Source of the DNA: Cardinalis cardinalis
Taxonomy: Eukaryota > Chordata > Aves > Passeriformes > Cardinalidae
Assembly: GCA_014549065.1 (NCBI GenBank)
Contig: JACDOX010000038.1
Location: 2,735,719-2,799,718 of the forward strand
Direction of reading: 5' to 3'
Length of the DNA stretch: 64,000 nt
Shown: positions 36,001 through 48,600 of the stretch, in pieces
How the letters are laid out: the number at the start of each line of letters is the position of its first letter
Position numbering within the stretch: the stretch's first letter is position 1
The notes under the pieces: generated by a model
The model's input: the letters and a program-made list of their open reading frames with translations, nothing else
What the model was told of the DNA's origin: nothing
The model's database searches: none
Made by a program: the position numbers and the translations under genes

Positions 36001-38989
36001 AGCTGGGAGGAGCACCAGGAAATGGATCACAGCCAGGAGGGGATGGAGGTGAATAGGGAATAGNTTTATGTCTGTTGGAAAGTACCTTTTTACCCAGGCA
36101 TGAGAGTAAGCAGGAAAGTGTGTTTTGGTGCTGGCTTGGGCTGTGATGGAGGTAAATATCTAAGAAATAAATGTCAAAATGCGATCACAGTGTAAGAGGG
36201 AAGCTGCTGATACCAAAGCACTGGACCTGTACCTTATCAAGGCAGTATTTTTGTTGTGACACGTTTCCAGGCACTACCTTTTCTGGACTTTTCTGGGCCT
36301 GTGTCCTGTTGCACAGTGGGAAGAGACATCTCAGAAGTAAGGCCTGTTGAGATGAGTTGCCACAGCCCACCCTCACAATGTTCTTTTTAAAAAGGCAGAA
36401 GAGGGGCTAGGAGGCTGAGCTGGTGGCAGTGAATGAACTGAAATCCACTTTCCTGATTAAGGCTCCAGTCATCTGTGCTGTTACCTGTTTCTTAAGTATA
36501 GACTGGAATTGCTCTTACAGCTTCAGCTTCTTGCATACTGTAGGATTTCATAACGGCAGCTTTGTGCACTGCTTATACCTNTCACTGTAGCCGTGGTGTG
36601 TGGGACTTGAGGAGATTAGAAGGGATAATTTGGGAGGCTTATGTTAATTTTGTGGATTTTGGAGTACAGTGTTCCTTCATGTTACACTAGCAAGGAGAAT
36701 GAGCTGCAAACTGATGCATAGAACCAATAAAAGGTGTCAANGAAAGAAAGTGCTGTCCTCTGGGGCAGCCCTGAGTGCTCATAGGTGAGGTGTTTTGGGT
36801 AGGAGATGTAAGCCCTGTTTTGTAAGAGAGTTTGTATATTTTCTTTCAGAACACAGTGGTGGAAAAAGTTATTAATTTCAATGACTGTGTGAATTGAAGG
36901 GGATTAGGTGAAGAACGATGCACTATCCTGTAATTAATGGCTGTTGATGTATAATCACAAGGGGGCAGTGTTAAGATTACATACACAACTTCAATTTATG
37001 ACTGACCTTGCTTATGAATACATAACCCTTGTCATGACAAAATACTCNTTGATCACTTTTTGCTGTTTTTACTTATTTTTAAATGAGTGCAGAGACACAG
37101 AAGAATTCCTTTTGAGATCCTCAGTTCTCTTGATGTTACTGCTGCTGCATTTGGGTCTCTGCTGCTGATGTGGTTTGATTTGCTGGAGTGTGGAGGTCCA
37201 GGTCCTGTTTCTCCTGGCACCTGTGGTCTGCTGTACAGATCCTCTCCCCCATGAACTTTTGGAAGGGCTTAGCAGCTTCCTGTCTTGCATAGCTCCCAAA
37301 GTGCACTGGGATGTGCAGGACTGCAGCTGGCTGGACTTTATTTAGAGTTAGGTTAACCACAGGTGCATCTGCTCTGATTTCATTTTATATGTGCCCTTCT
37401 TGAGCTTTGTGGGAGCACTCTCAGCACTCTGCATATTCGGTTGCTTCAGAAGTTACTTGGGTAGAAATCCCTTTCTTTTAAAAGCAATAAAAGCCTTGCT
37501 AACTTGTGACATCTCCACCTAGCCTCCATTTCTCCAAATATTTAGATATAGTACACATGATGAAATGTGTGTGTGTGTATGCTTAGAAACTCAAAACTTA
37601 AGTTACATTTTCTGTACTGATCAGGACTGGAGAGGAATTATCCTACTGTACATGCAGTTATGGAAAGCTGTAACTCAGAGCAGGGATCTATTGGAAAGAA
37701 CAAAGAAAAGCCAGNTTTGATGATTAGTTTGTAAATGAAAGCACAGCACTTGTGCAGCTTCACCTATAGTAGGACATGCTTAAACAAATCTGAGTGTTTC
37801 CCACGACTATTCTTTTTCCCCCATGGAAGGAAGCAGAAAGGAGGTGGAGTGTGACATAAGGTAGGAGCTGACTGCTGCACCCTGGTGATACGAGTGTGTG
37901 TTTTGGAAAAGCCTATGCTAAAGGGGCCATTTTTGTGCCTTAGTGTGCATGTGGAAAGGACTTGCTACTGTCACTCTGCTTTTACTGGGTACCTGTTCCC
38001 TAGTTTGTGCTGTGGCTTCAGGTGGAGCAGGGCTGGGGCAGTTCCTCTGTGAACATATATTCTCTTTTGTGTTCTGTAACAACCTGTCAGTAGATGACAG
38101 ATGTGTCCTTCCCTGGTGCAGCTGTAAACTCTGGCAATGGATCATTGGCCTTTCTGAAGCCCTTTCTATCCACTGATCATAAAGGCCTGTGTAAAAGCAA
38201 TGANTTGAGCTTTTATAGAAGTGCTCTTCTGCAAAATATTAGGAGGTTATCAGAAGGAGGCAATATTATGCTGTTCCCTTTGATAGGGGGATCAGAAGCA
38301 GCTCTTCTAGTGGATAGAACCAATGGCTGCCTGCTTGTGATCTTGGTTTAAGTGGATTATCCTCCTACAATCCAGAGGTCACACTAGAGCCTGCTTATGA
38401 CCAAATTGAAAATATTAGCTACTTTAGATCTTAGACCTTCAAGAATTTGTTCCATTGAAAGAAGATAGCTTTTTAGCCAGGAAATGGCCAAGGATCATGC
38501 TGTTTTGAAATCTTGCATATTCTTGTGTTCTGTATGTGTTTTTACGTGTCAGCCGGCTTTTAAAAGCCAATCAGGTTAAATTCACATCATGTAGAAAACA
38601 GTGCAAAGTTAGTAACATTAATAACAGGCTGGCTAAATGTACCATGCCATTCANTTTTTGGTAAAAGCATGACTTTCATGCTGCTCACACTGTCAAAGTG
38701 AGAAGAGCTTTCAGTGCATATCCTTCAATGAGAGTGCTTTGGGCTGAGTGTGGTTTTCAGCATGGCTGTAGGAGAGGTGGGCATTGCTTGCTGGATGAAT
38801 TAAGATATTCTTCCCCTTGCCTCCTTCTTGCACAGGGACACTGTGGCAAATGTTCTTTTGCTTGTTGCTGCTTGACAGGCTAACCATGACACCAGGACAC
38901 AGCAGAATAGTCTGTACTCTTATGGAAAATAGAAATGTTAAATTAAGTGTGCCTGTCATCTTCCAGTAGGGATGGTTTAGATACTTCCT

Positions 38990-39290
38990 TCTGATCTTTT
39001 TACAAGGGTGTGTAGTGATAAGACTAAGGGGAATGGCTTTAAACTGAGAGTAGGTTAAATTAGATATTAGGAAAAAATTCTTTGCTGTGAGAGAGGTGAG
39101 ACAGTGGCACAGGTTTCCCAGAGGACTTAGGGATGCTCCATCCTTTGAAGTGTCCAGGGACAGGTTTGTTGGAGCTCTGAGCAACCTGGTCTAGTGGGGG
39201 GAGTCCCTGGCCCCTAGCATGGGGCTTGGAACTAGATGGTCTTTAAGTTCCTTTCCAACCCAAACCATTCTATGATTCTGTGATCTCTGG
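38990..39290 (+). mobile_element. CR1 LINE 3' end
   Basis: Contains GGCTTTAAACTGAGAG, TTAGATATTAGGAAAAAATT, TCTGAGCAACCTGGTCTAGT, CTTGGAACTAGATGGTCTTT, CCAACCCAAACCATTC and the terminal octamer-like TATGATTCTGTGAT. It is in sense orientation, 5'-truncated and noncoding, ending about 270 bp before the first coding exon of TMEM184B. Confidence 0.9.
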
Positions 39291-39622
39291 TGAATGCTGT
39301 ATTCATCTTATATATTTTTATTGCAGAAAGGGGGTGATGATGGGAGTGGCCAGATTTCATGATCTCTGGGGGGCTGTCAGAGGTTCCTGAGTACCACATG
39401 ATCTGTTATATCACAAGGGGTGGCAGTGGCAGACTCTCCCAGGTCCTGTTCACAAAGCATGTGAGCAGCCTGGTGGAAGGCATGTGAGAGATGCAAAGTT
39501 CTGTTACATTCCTGATTTCTTTCAGCTGGGTTCANTTGCTTTGTGGTTCTCTTCCCTGACAGGTCTTGGCCCGTGGGCAGCTCTTTAGCAATCCCAACTG
39601 GAACCTCACACCAAAAGGCACC

Positions 39623-42600
39623 ATGATTATGATGACTGATGTCACTGCAGCCCCCAGACTGGGGTCAACTGCCACCACTCCAGCTGTGGCTCCTAACTTC
39701 TCCTTGATGCCAGAGGATGGCAGCCCCACGGCTGTGGAGCAGCCAATATTCCTCATGACCACTGCTGCTCAGGCTATCTCAGGTTTCTTTGTATGGACAG
39801 CTTTGCTCATCACCTGCCATCAGGTAAAACCCTGTCGCTTGTACTTCTCATCCTTTTCTTTTCCCCACATGAAGAACAGACCATTTCCATAGTGTGAATG
39901 AAGAGGAAGCACACTCTTTGAAACTAGCAGGTATAAAACATTTGACCGTTTCTTGAAGGTTTGCAGAANGGTATGTTATCTTAGGTCATCCCTTCACAGG
40001 TCTTTAGCTGAATATTGCCATTTTTTATTGTGTCAGCTGTTAGCTAAAAGATCCTAGTCACCTGTTTTTTGACATTCCTCCTTTGATCTCCTGTGCCAGT
40101 GGATTCCACAGGCTGAACTCTGCTGCGGAAAGGAGTAGCAGGAAATGTTTCATTTTAATTTTTTCCTCCTCCCCTCTCTCTGGGGCAGGTGTCCTGGGAG
40201 CCTGAGTAAGTCAAACCCTGCATCCTGTTCTCTACCTCTCTTTCATGCAGTTGTCATGTGAACTGAAAAATACAGTGGGGAAACACAAGCCCTATTATTT
40301 ATCAACCCATGTTTTNTACCTGTTGGATTGTAGATTCCAGAGTGATGACTAGAATGTAGAAAAGTACAGCCTATTGATGGAATACAGGGGCTAGTGAAGG
40401 TAAGAAATGGATTAGTCGCAGATGAATAAGAGTAACACCTGCAGTTTCACCAGCTTGGGTAACAATTACAAGTGCCATGGATCCTCCTGTCAAATTGATC
40501 ACCTGCTGAGGGTAGGAAGAAATTTTCCTGTGCAGTATAGCATTGCACAGTTAGGCATTAATGGCCTTCTCTGAAGAAACCCATGGAGGTCAGTGCCCCA
40601 GAGACACTGCTGATTGAAATGCGCTGTTGTCCTCTTGTGCGGCAGCAGGTCCTGTGCTCTCCCAGGCACACGGATCACTGGGCTCTTCTGACATCCCAAG
40701 GGCAAAGCTTGGAGTCATCTGAACTCTGGTGTCAGCTGTCTCTGTGCTGGATGAGATGTATCACTGGGATTGTCGCAAGGCAAAAATATCTCTGAGGTTT
40801 GTTAGCTTACTTTCAACCTGTTCTTTTCAGGAAATGAGCTTTGTGTGAGCTCCTCATGGGCTAAGAAGAGGAATCAGAAGTGGTTTTGAGCATTTCATAG
40901 GGAAAGGAAACAGAANTATTTTTGAGCCCTTCAGTCAGTTTTGACCAGGGAGGAACAAGCAACAGGCAGCTGGGGAGGCACAAGCCCCTCTCCCTTACAG
41001 TGGAAAGATGAGAGTGTATGTTTTTTTAGTCTCTGGAGAATCCTCACAGCACCCCAAAATGCAGGGTGAAGCTTCAAACAAATGCTTGTACCTCTTCAGG
41101 CAGCAGAATCAGTCAGTGGTAAGGCACATATGTAATCAGCTGGCTGTTACTAATTCCAGCATCTGGGACAGCAGCTCAGTGAGAATTGCTCTACAGAGGC
41201 CTTGCCTCTCCTGACTCTGTGGTCAAGAGAGTGCACCACAAATCGTGCTGAAGCTCTGCCTGTGTTATTAGGGCATTGCAGGGGTTGTGCTCATCTTCAG
41301 GGTGTGCTTGTGGTCAGTACCTTTTCAAGGAGATGGGTATTCTGTAAAAAAGCATCTTAGGTGTGGGATTTAATGATGGCTAAGGAACTGTCAGTGGTGG
41401 GAGTGGGAAGGGTGGGGATGCTGTGCTCCCCCCAGCCAGTGACTTAGAGGGATCGGCATGTGTGCAGTCAGACAGAACAAACTGTGTGGTTCCTTTGAGC
41501 ACACTGCATGAGCTCAGAGCTCCCTTGATGGCTGACCCTTTGTGGCTCTGCTGTCACCCATGTGCAGAATAACACCTTTTGAGTAGATGGGCTGTGGCTT
41601 ATCAGCTTTGGGATGTGCTGCAAAGGGCTCTCATAGGCTGTTTCAGGTGAAAGTCTCGAAAGCATCCAAAACAGCCAAAAGAGAGAGTGTTCACAACAAG
41701 TGTGATTTCCAGAGCAAAGCAGCCTGCAATGTAATGAATCTTAGGTACTTAAAAGAGGATAGCAGGAATGTAGAACTGATGACTGGGAAAAAAGGTATGA
41801 ACAAAAAGAATGTGGGCAAGTTATTTAAAAATAAATCAATTCCCTATAAGAAACTAGATTAGAAATGTCTCCCATTTTCTCTTCCCTCTCCTTCCCCCTG
41901 TCTGCAAACTAAGGGTTACTATATCAATGCCATACAATAGCATTGATTTATCTTTTCTTTTATGTTCATCACCTTGAGGCTGCTGGAGGCAATCGAGAGG
42001 TGATTTAGTGAGTTTGTTTTTCCTGGCCCAATTGACTCTCCATTTCTGCTTTCTCCTCTGTGCTCCATGTACCGCTTATCCCTGTCTCCCCTGTCCGTCT
42101 CTCAGATCTACATGCATCTCCGCTGCTACAGCTGCCCCAATGAACAGCGCTACATCGTTCGAATCCTCTTCATCGTGCCCATTTATGCCTTTGACTCATG
42201 GCTCAGCCTCCTGTTCTTCACCAATGACCAGTACTATGTTTACTTTGGCACAGTGCGAGACTGCTATGAAGGTAAGGAGGGGTCAGGCAGAAAATGGGGG
42301 GTGGGAAGTCTCTGTCCTGAGAGAACTTTATTTCTGGTTGAAAACAGCATTTCTGGAGAGAGCATCACTATCACCTCCTGAAAGGTGTGCCTAACTGGAT
42401 GACCGTGGCTTGCTTAGTGACTGTAAATCATAGAATGGTAGGGTGATTTGTCTCAGGATGGACCTTTGAAGATCATCTAGTGCAGCACCCCTGACGTCGT
42501 CTGGGACACCTTTCATTTGATCTGGTTGCTCAAAGCCCAGTCCAACTTGATCCTCTCCCTCNCTGGCCTCTGAGCATGACCCTTCCCTCCAGGGTTCTGT

Positions 42601-45600
42601 AGAGACTAAGTTTATGGTTTTCTGGGGTTCTTTGCTTCAAGAATGTAAAATCTTTTGGTGAAGCCAAAAAATCTGATGGTATCTGAGTGTTAGAAAGTGA
42701 CATTTTGCTTAGCTCCTGCCTCTTTTAACAGCACTTAGCAGCCAGACACTGCTTTGTCCTGTGTTCCTGGTGCAGCTTGTTAGCAGTGTATTCTTCTGGT
42801 CCCATCCTGGGGCCACTTGTGTGCTTCCACNGGGTAGCACAGTGGCCATGTGCTGGGGCTGGTGAAGCGTAAAGTGCTTTGGAGTCCTGTAGATGAGAGG
42901 GTGCCATGTTCAGGATGAGCACCTGCTTGGTTTTGGTTATCTGCTGCAGTGATGTAATACCACTAGCACTGTATGTGAGGGAAATGGTTACTTTCCTGTA
43001 AATGCTATTGTAACTTCCCTCCCGGTCTCATCCTGTGAGAAGCCTCTACCCACTCAACAGGAGATACTGCATTCTAGCAGTGTCTTTTTGAGGACAATTT
43101 ATCACCATAACCTCTTAAATTCTAGATCATTGGTCTAGTTGTTTNGGTGAGATCTGCGTTGCAGAGAGTTGCCCCTGGCCATGTGAACAAGTTAATCAGC
43201 TAAAGAGACCAGCAGGCTTTCCTTCACGTCCACANCAATGCTCTGGATGCAGCAGCAGATGGCAAATGCGCACATATGATGCAAGAAAGCATCTTTGTTT
43301 GGGGCCTGGGTTTTTTTCTTTGCCCGCCCTGTGCATGTGTTTGGGTCTAGCAGGAAGCCTGCTGCTCTCCTAGCAACAGCCACTGTCCGTCTGCCTCTCT
43401 TGCCCTGGGAGTTTGCAAGCATTTGAGCGTCTGATCAGGAAGCTGCCAGTGCTCTAGGGTTCACCTTGCAGGTTGGCCTGTGTGAGAAAACTACAAGTGG
43501 AGGTGAANACACCTTTGGAAAGCAGGTTGTCTCCCTCACTTTTTCTGGGGATTGCTTCAAAATAGCCTTTTTGTCTCTTGCCATCCACCTTCTTTATATT
43601 TTAGAAAGGTTTTACATTGCAAAGTGGGCTATTAGGGAATGGAGGAAGAAGACCCTACTAGTACATTTTGAAAGCTATCTTATGCCATTTATGGACTGTA
43701 TTTTGTAGTGTGTGTTAGGAGGAGCCTGTTCTGGTTTTACTCTTTCATGCCACTGCTTCTATACCAACCAGAGTGTCCTAAACACTGACACAAGTAGGGT
43801 TTGTTTGGGGTTTTCTTATGTTGATATCATGAATACCATCTGAGGGATGTGGATGGGAATGGGAGAAGAGTTCTTTGCTGGTGTGATGAGCTTTGCTAGT
43901 TAGCACTTCTTTTGAAGGTGAGTGGGCAGATATCTCTCCCTTTTGTTTTGTTTTCTTCCTCTGATGTCATCTTTTCCCTAGTGCTTGAGAAATGGGCAGC
44001 TGGTATTGTAATGACCGCATCAGAGGGCAGGGGTCACTGGAGGACAATAGGAAAAGCTTAGCTTTTCTTCCTCTGGGTGCTGGNTGCTGTCAGCTAAGTT
44101 GCAGGAAAATTGAAGGCAAAAGGGATTACCACAGTTATTTAAATAGTTTTTCTGTGGTTGGTGTTTTCTGTCCTAATTAAAGCTTTGGCAAAATTATTAC
44201 TTTGTGAATTTTGTTCAATAATAAGGATTACAGATANAATAACAATATCCCAATTACATGCATAGAAGCATGTGTACCACTGGCTTTTATGTGCCATAGC
44301 AATCTTGCCAGCTAGACACATCTACAAGCCATAAGTAAGTGTTTTGAGACTGTGTTTTGGGGACCCTGGAGTATCTCTTTGCCAGGGCATAGTTTAGATG
44401 CTTATAGAAGAATTTGTCTGACTTTGGAAGATCATTCATGTGGAAAAATTGACCTCAGGTCTAATAACTGGCTGCTTGGGAGATCAGCTTCTCAGTGTTG
44501 TACATTATTAAGTTTCTGTTCTTTTTTTAAAGTTCCTTGAGACTGCTGTTTCTATCCCAGTTATTTGGGGCAAAAACCAGGATTTGGGTGTTGTCGTTCC
44601 AGGGAGTGTCCAGACACAGGTGACCATAGAATATAATGTTGCAAGAAGGGTCATCTGGTCTGTCATTTTGCCTCAGGGCTGTCTGTGTCAAATGCAGAAG
44701 TACAGTCCTTGCTCTAAAAAATCTGACAACTTCGAGGGTCCAACAGCAATTGCAGCAAGTCAAGAGAGTGGCAGACAGGGTGTATACAGGCTCACTTCAT
44801 GCACATTTAAGTGAGTTTGGATCCCATGAAAAGGAGATACATCTGTAGTTATGGGGAACTGAAATGGGGCAGAGTGTTAGTGGTCAGTCTTTAATCTGTA
44901 ACAGGTTTCTGGAGAAGACATAAAAGAGGTGGCCTAAGGAGAATTTTATTCAGCACACAAGAAATTTTATCTTTTTGAGAAAATGAAGAACAGAACCTGT
45001 TTTGCAAAAGTCCCCAGAAGACATAGAAACAGAGTTTCACTGATTGTTATAAACTCTTTGTTTCTCCAACTCTTATGTCTATAGCCTGGTTACCTGACAG
45101 AGACAAACTGTGTTCATCAGCTAAAAGGTTAAATACAGGAGATAACATGTGGCTGATGGATCAGAGATACCTTTTCCAGATTATTTAGTACCAGTGTAAT
45201 GTCCTGGAATAATGCACAGGAACTCTGTAAAGAATGGCATCTTACAAATGCCAAATAAAACAGAGACTGACCACAGTTTCAAATGTTTCTCTGACCCTTT
45301 TGGCATGAGTCATGGAACTGGCCTGGGACCTTGGCCAAACTCCCATTCAGATAGTCTTGTGAGTGAGGTAGGATGATAAATGCAGTGAAAATCTGGAGTG
45401 CTTTGAAGAGAAAGGTGCTGCATAAGCAGTCCCTGCTAATGTTTGGTCTATTGCCTGTGCTTTTGGTCCTTGCACCTGTTTTGAAGTTGGTTGTCATTTT
45501 ACTGTGATTGATGTCTTTGCAGCCTTTGTAATATACAACTTTCTCAGCCTCTGCTATGAGTACTTGGGAGGGGAGAGCTCCATCATGTCTGAGATCAGAG

Positions 45601-48600
45601 GGAAACCAATTGAGTGAGTATTTATTGTGCTTATGGCATGACACTGTCCTCCTTCTGTGCCCATCTACTATTTCTCTATCCCTGTCCTGAAAAACTGTGT
45701 CAGGTGGCAAATGTCTGCTGGAACTGGGCAGCATGGATGATGATGATTTACCTTGCTCTGAGACAGATCAGGCTGATCACATCCTCTTAGGCAAGCTGGA
45801 CTGATTCACAGTTTTTCTGGACACCTGCCTGTTCCTTTGTTTANTTTCCTACACCCTTCTCTTCCTTTAAATCTTTTCTGTCTTCAGTTGATTGTGTGTG
45901 TCTCCTCTAGGATCTATATTTCTCCCCATGCTATTCAGTGACAGGAAAAAAAATTGCAGTGTATAGTCAGGATGTTGTTTTAGACACATCTCTAGAAGAG
46001 GGTATGGCCATAACTGCAGTCATTGTTGGAGAAAGCACCAGTCCTGCAACTTGGCTACAGAGAGGTGGATAAAGAGGCTAGGAATCTTGCACTCTTGCCC
46101 AAATCTTGCTTGTGAACTCTGTCATCTTGTGTTGGTTCTTTCAGGTCCAGCTGTGTGTACGGGACTTGCTGCCTGTGGGGAAAGACATATTCAATTGGAT
46201 TCCTGAGATTCTGCAAACAGGTATGGGCTGGGACATTCTGCAGAAATAAAGTGTGTGGGGGTGGCAATGGTGCCTTTTGCTGCTGAATTTCTGAGATCTT
46301 TGATCTGAACTCTAATAGCATTTTGAGAGGCCTGCAGACTGCTGAGAAGAGGAGGTGTTTCAGGGTTGGTTTGGTGTTAAGAATTATTTAAATATGTTAA
46401 GAATGATTTTAACATTTTCTATTCAACCCCACATCAGGAAGGCCTTAGTTTAAGACACAAGTTATCTCCTGGAACTGATTTTAATCCTAGGAAGAAACTC
46501 TTTTAATTTCTGGATTACAGAGGTCCCAACTCCAAGGAATTGATGTCTGTGTTGTGTCGCAGACACCCCACAGTTGTGTAACAGCCTCCTGAATTCCCAG
46601 TGCTGCTGTTGTGGTTTGGAGCTGAGGAGGGGTGGAGGTTAAGCATGACACATTGGTTTGTAGGAGGAACCAAGTATTGCTCACCATGTGTGTCTGTCTG
46701 TGCTGAACTGGGTATGTCAAGGGCGGGTGAATGGGGGAGGCCTAAACCTCTATACAGCCCTTGTCTGCTCATTGCAGGTCAGTCACCTCAGGCTGTCATG
46801 AAACAGCAGGTGAATTTCAAGGCTTTGCTCACCTGCTGAAATGAACACAGGAGGTTTCTGTGGAGGCAGTGTGAAGCAGGTCTGGTTCTTTAAAAGGGCT
46901 CAGGTCATTGCAATTTCAGTCAGCAGGTCTAGATATCTGCCCTGGCTTCTTCTGANCATCATGGCCCATCTTCTGTGTTTTAGTAATATGCAGGAACATC
47001 AAAAGTACACTACAGCCTCATGGTAATATCCAGTGTTAAGCTGTGCTGCACAAGAGGCCATTTTCAAAGGACTGCTTCTTTTGCTTATGTGCTCTATTTG
47101 TCCCTGCCCCGTGTTTTGTCCTTACAGCTTTTCTGTTTTCTTGCCTCATAATTTCTTTTCTAGTCTGAACCCAGTATGTTGCTTCAGCTGTTTCTCTTGT
47201 GGTTCATCTGGACACCCTTTGGTTGATTCACTGCATTACCTATTCTTATTGCTCCTAATGCTAATTTTTACCTTTTAAATATATTGTAAGCAGAGGTAAC
47301 ACCCATGAAAGTGAATGAATGCTGGTGAAATAATTTCCCTTAGACTTCTTGCTTCTCATATCCCACAGCCTATTGCAGTCACTACCTGGGTTGCACATGT
47401 CTGTGTTTGGAAAGTTTATTCACAACAGTGAAGACTAGAAGCACACCTTGGAGTATGGGGAAGGTGTGTTTTTTCTGCTGGCCTCTACAAATCCCAGCCC
47501 TTTTGGTAACTCTGTCTTTGGTAGATAGTTTGCTTTTGTTTTGCTGGTATCTGGCAGCAATTTTTCTACTCATGCCTGCCCTTTGCTAACTGCTAAGTCT
47601 GCTGTGGAGGCTGTGAGGGAGGTGTATTGCAAAGAGATGCTTAAATACTTCCATCCTTCTTGGCTTGAACTTAAATATTGTCTTGGTGAGAAATGATTGA
47701 TGCCAAGGTTCACTTTCTGGTATTTCTAGACTTTAAGGATTTTTGGGGAAAACCTTTCAAGGTAGATTCCTGGGAAGGCTGGTGTGAAAGGGCAATAGAA
47801 CAAATGTCAGTGCTGACCTGTGCANCAGTATCCACCATGGTGATGATCAGGAAGAGGAATGTGCTGAAAGGAACACCTTGCCCTTTTTAGCCCTGTTCTC
47901 AGTATCTCCAGCACTTCTTTTGCCTCCCATCACCACCTGCCCATTTTCTNCTCTTTCTGGTCCCTTTCATCCTGAAGGAATCTGTGTGTTATAAATTTTT
48001 TTTCTTACCACCTTCACACCGTCCCCCCCAGTTTTTCTCAGGCAGGTGCCTGTTTTAGGTCAGTCAGTCTGCCTGTGTTGCCTGTGGACCTCTAGCAGTG
48101 AGGTTGTGTGCTGGTGTCTGTGGTGTGAAATACAAACAGCTTGTTTCCTTAAAGATGTCTTGATCAAGATTCTTTGCTGAGCCTCTGGCTGGTGACCCTC
48201 ACACATGGGTCACACGCCATCCATGTGCTTCCCATATGCTATAGCATCTTCTAGGGAAGCAGCTAAAAATAGTATGTGGTGGTTTGGATTGCAGGGAAAT
48301 GGTTAAAATGTCCCCAAATCAGAAGGAGGGGAAGCTCAGAGAATGGAGTTGTTTACCAATTAGCTTGACCTTTTCCAGTTCACATATTTAAAGTGACTCA
48401 CTAACTGGCATGTGCTGGGGTTTTTAATCTCCTTGAAGTCTTATGACCACTAACAAATTGCATCGTATCCAAAGCAATTATTACTGTTTGGTTTTACCTT
48501 CTTTCCATACATAGCCCTCCCCACATGCACACAGGTCCGCACCTACCCAGGCTCTTCTAGCCTCCTTCAGGGTGACATAGGTCACATCTCTTCAGGGAGA

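Larger units (their letters stand above)
26977..39562 (+). other. TMEM184B: TMEM184B intron 1 (12.6 kb)
   Basis: Long first intron, opening with a GGGCC pentamer array and ending in CCTGACAG. Apart from a CR1 3' end at about 38990-39290 and T-rich low-complexity sequence (about 30140-30220) I identified nothing. Open frames in it, such as one on each strand near 34.7-35.2 kb, overlap one another antisense and look accidental. Confidence 0.6.

Noticed and set aside
44630..44720. Possible old CR1 tail beginning CCATAGAATATAATG
   Set aside because: Only a few words agree with the antisense CR1 end, and the rest does not follow the consensus order.
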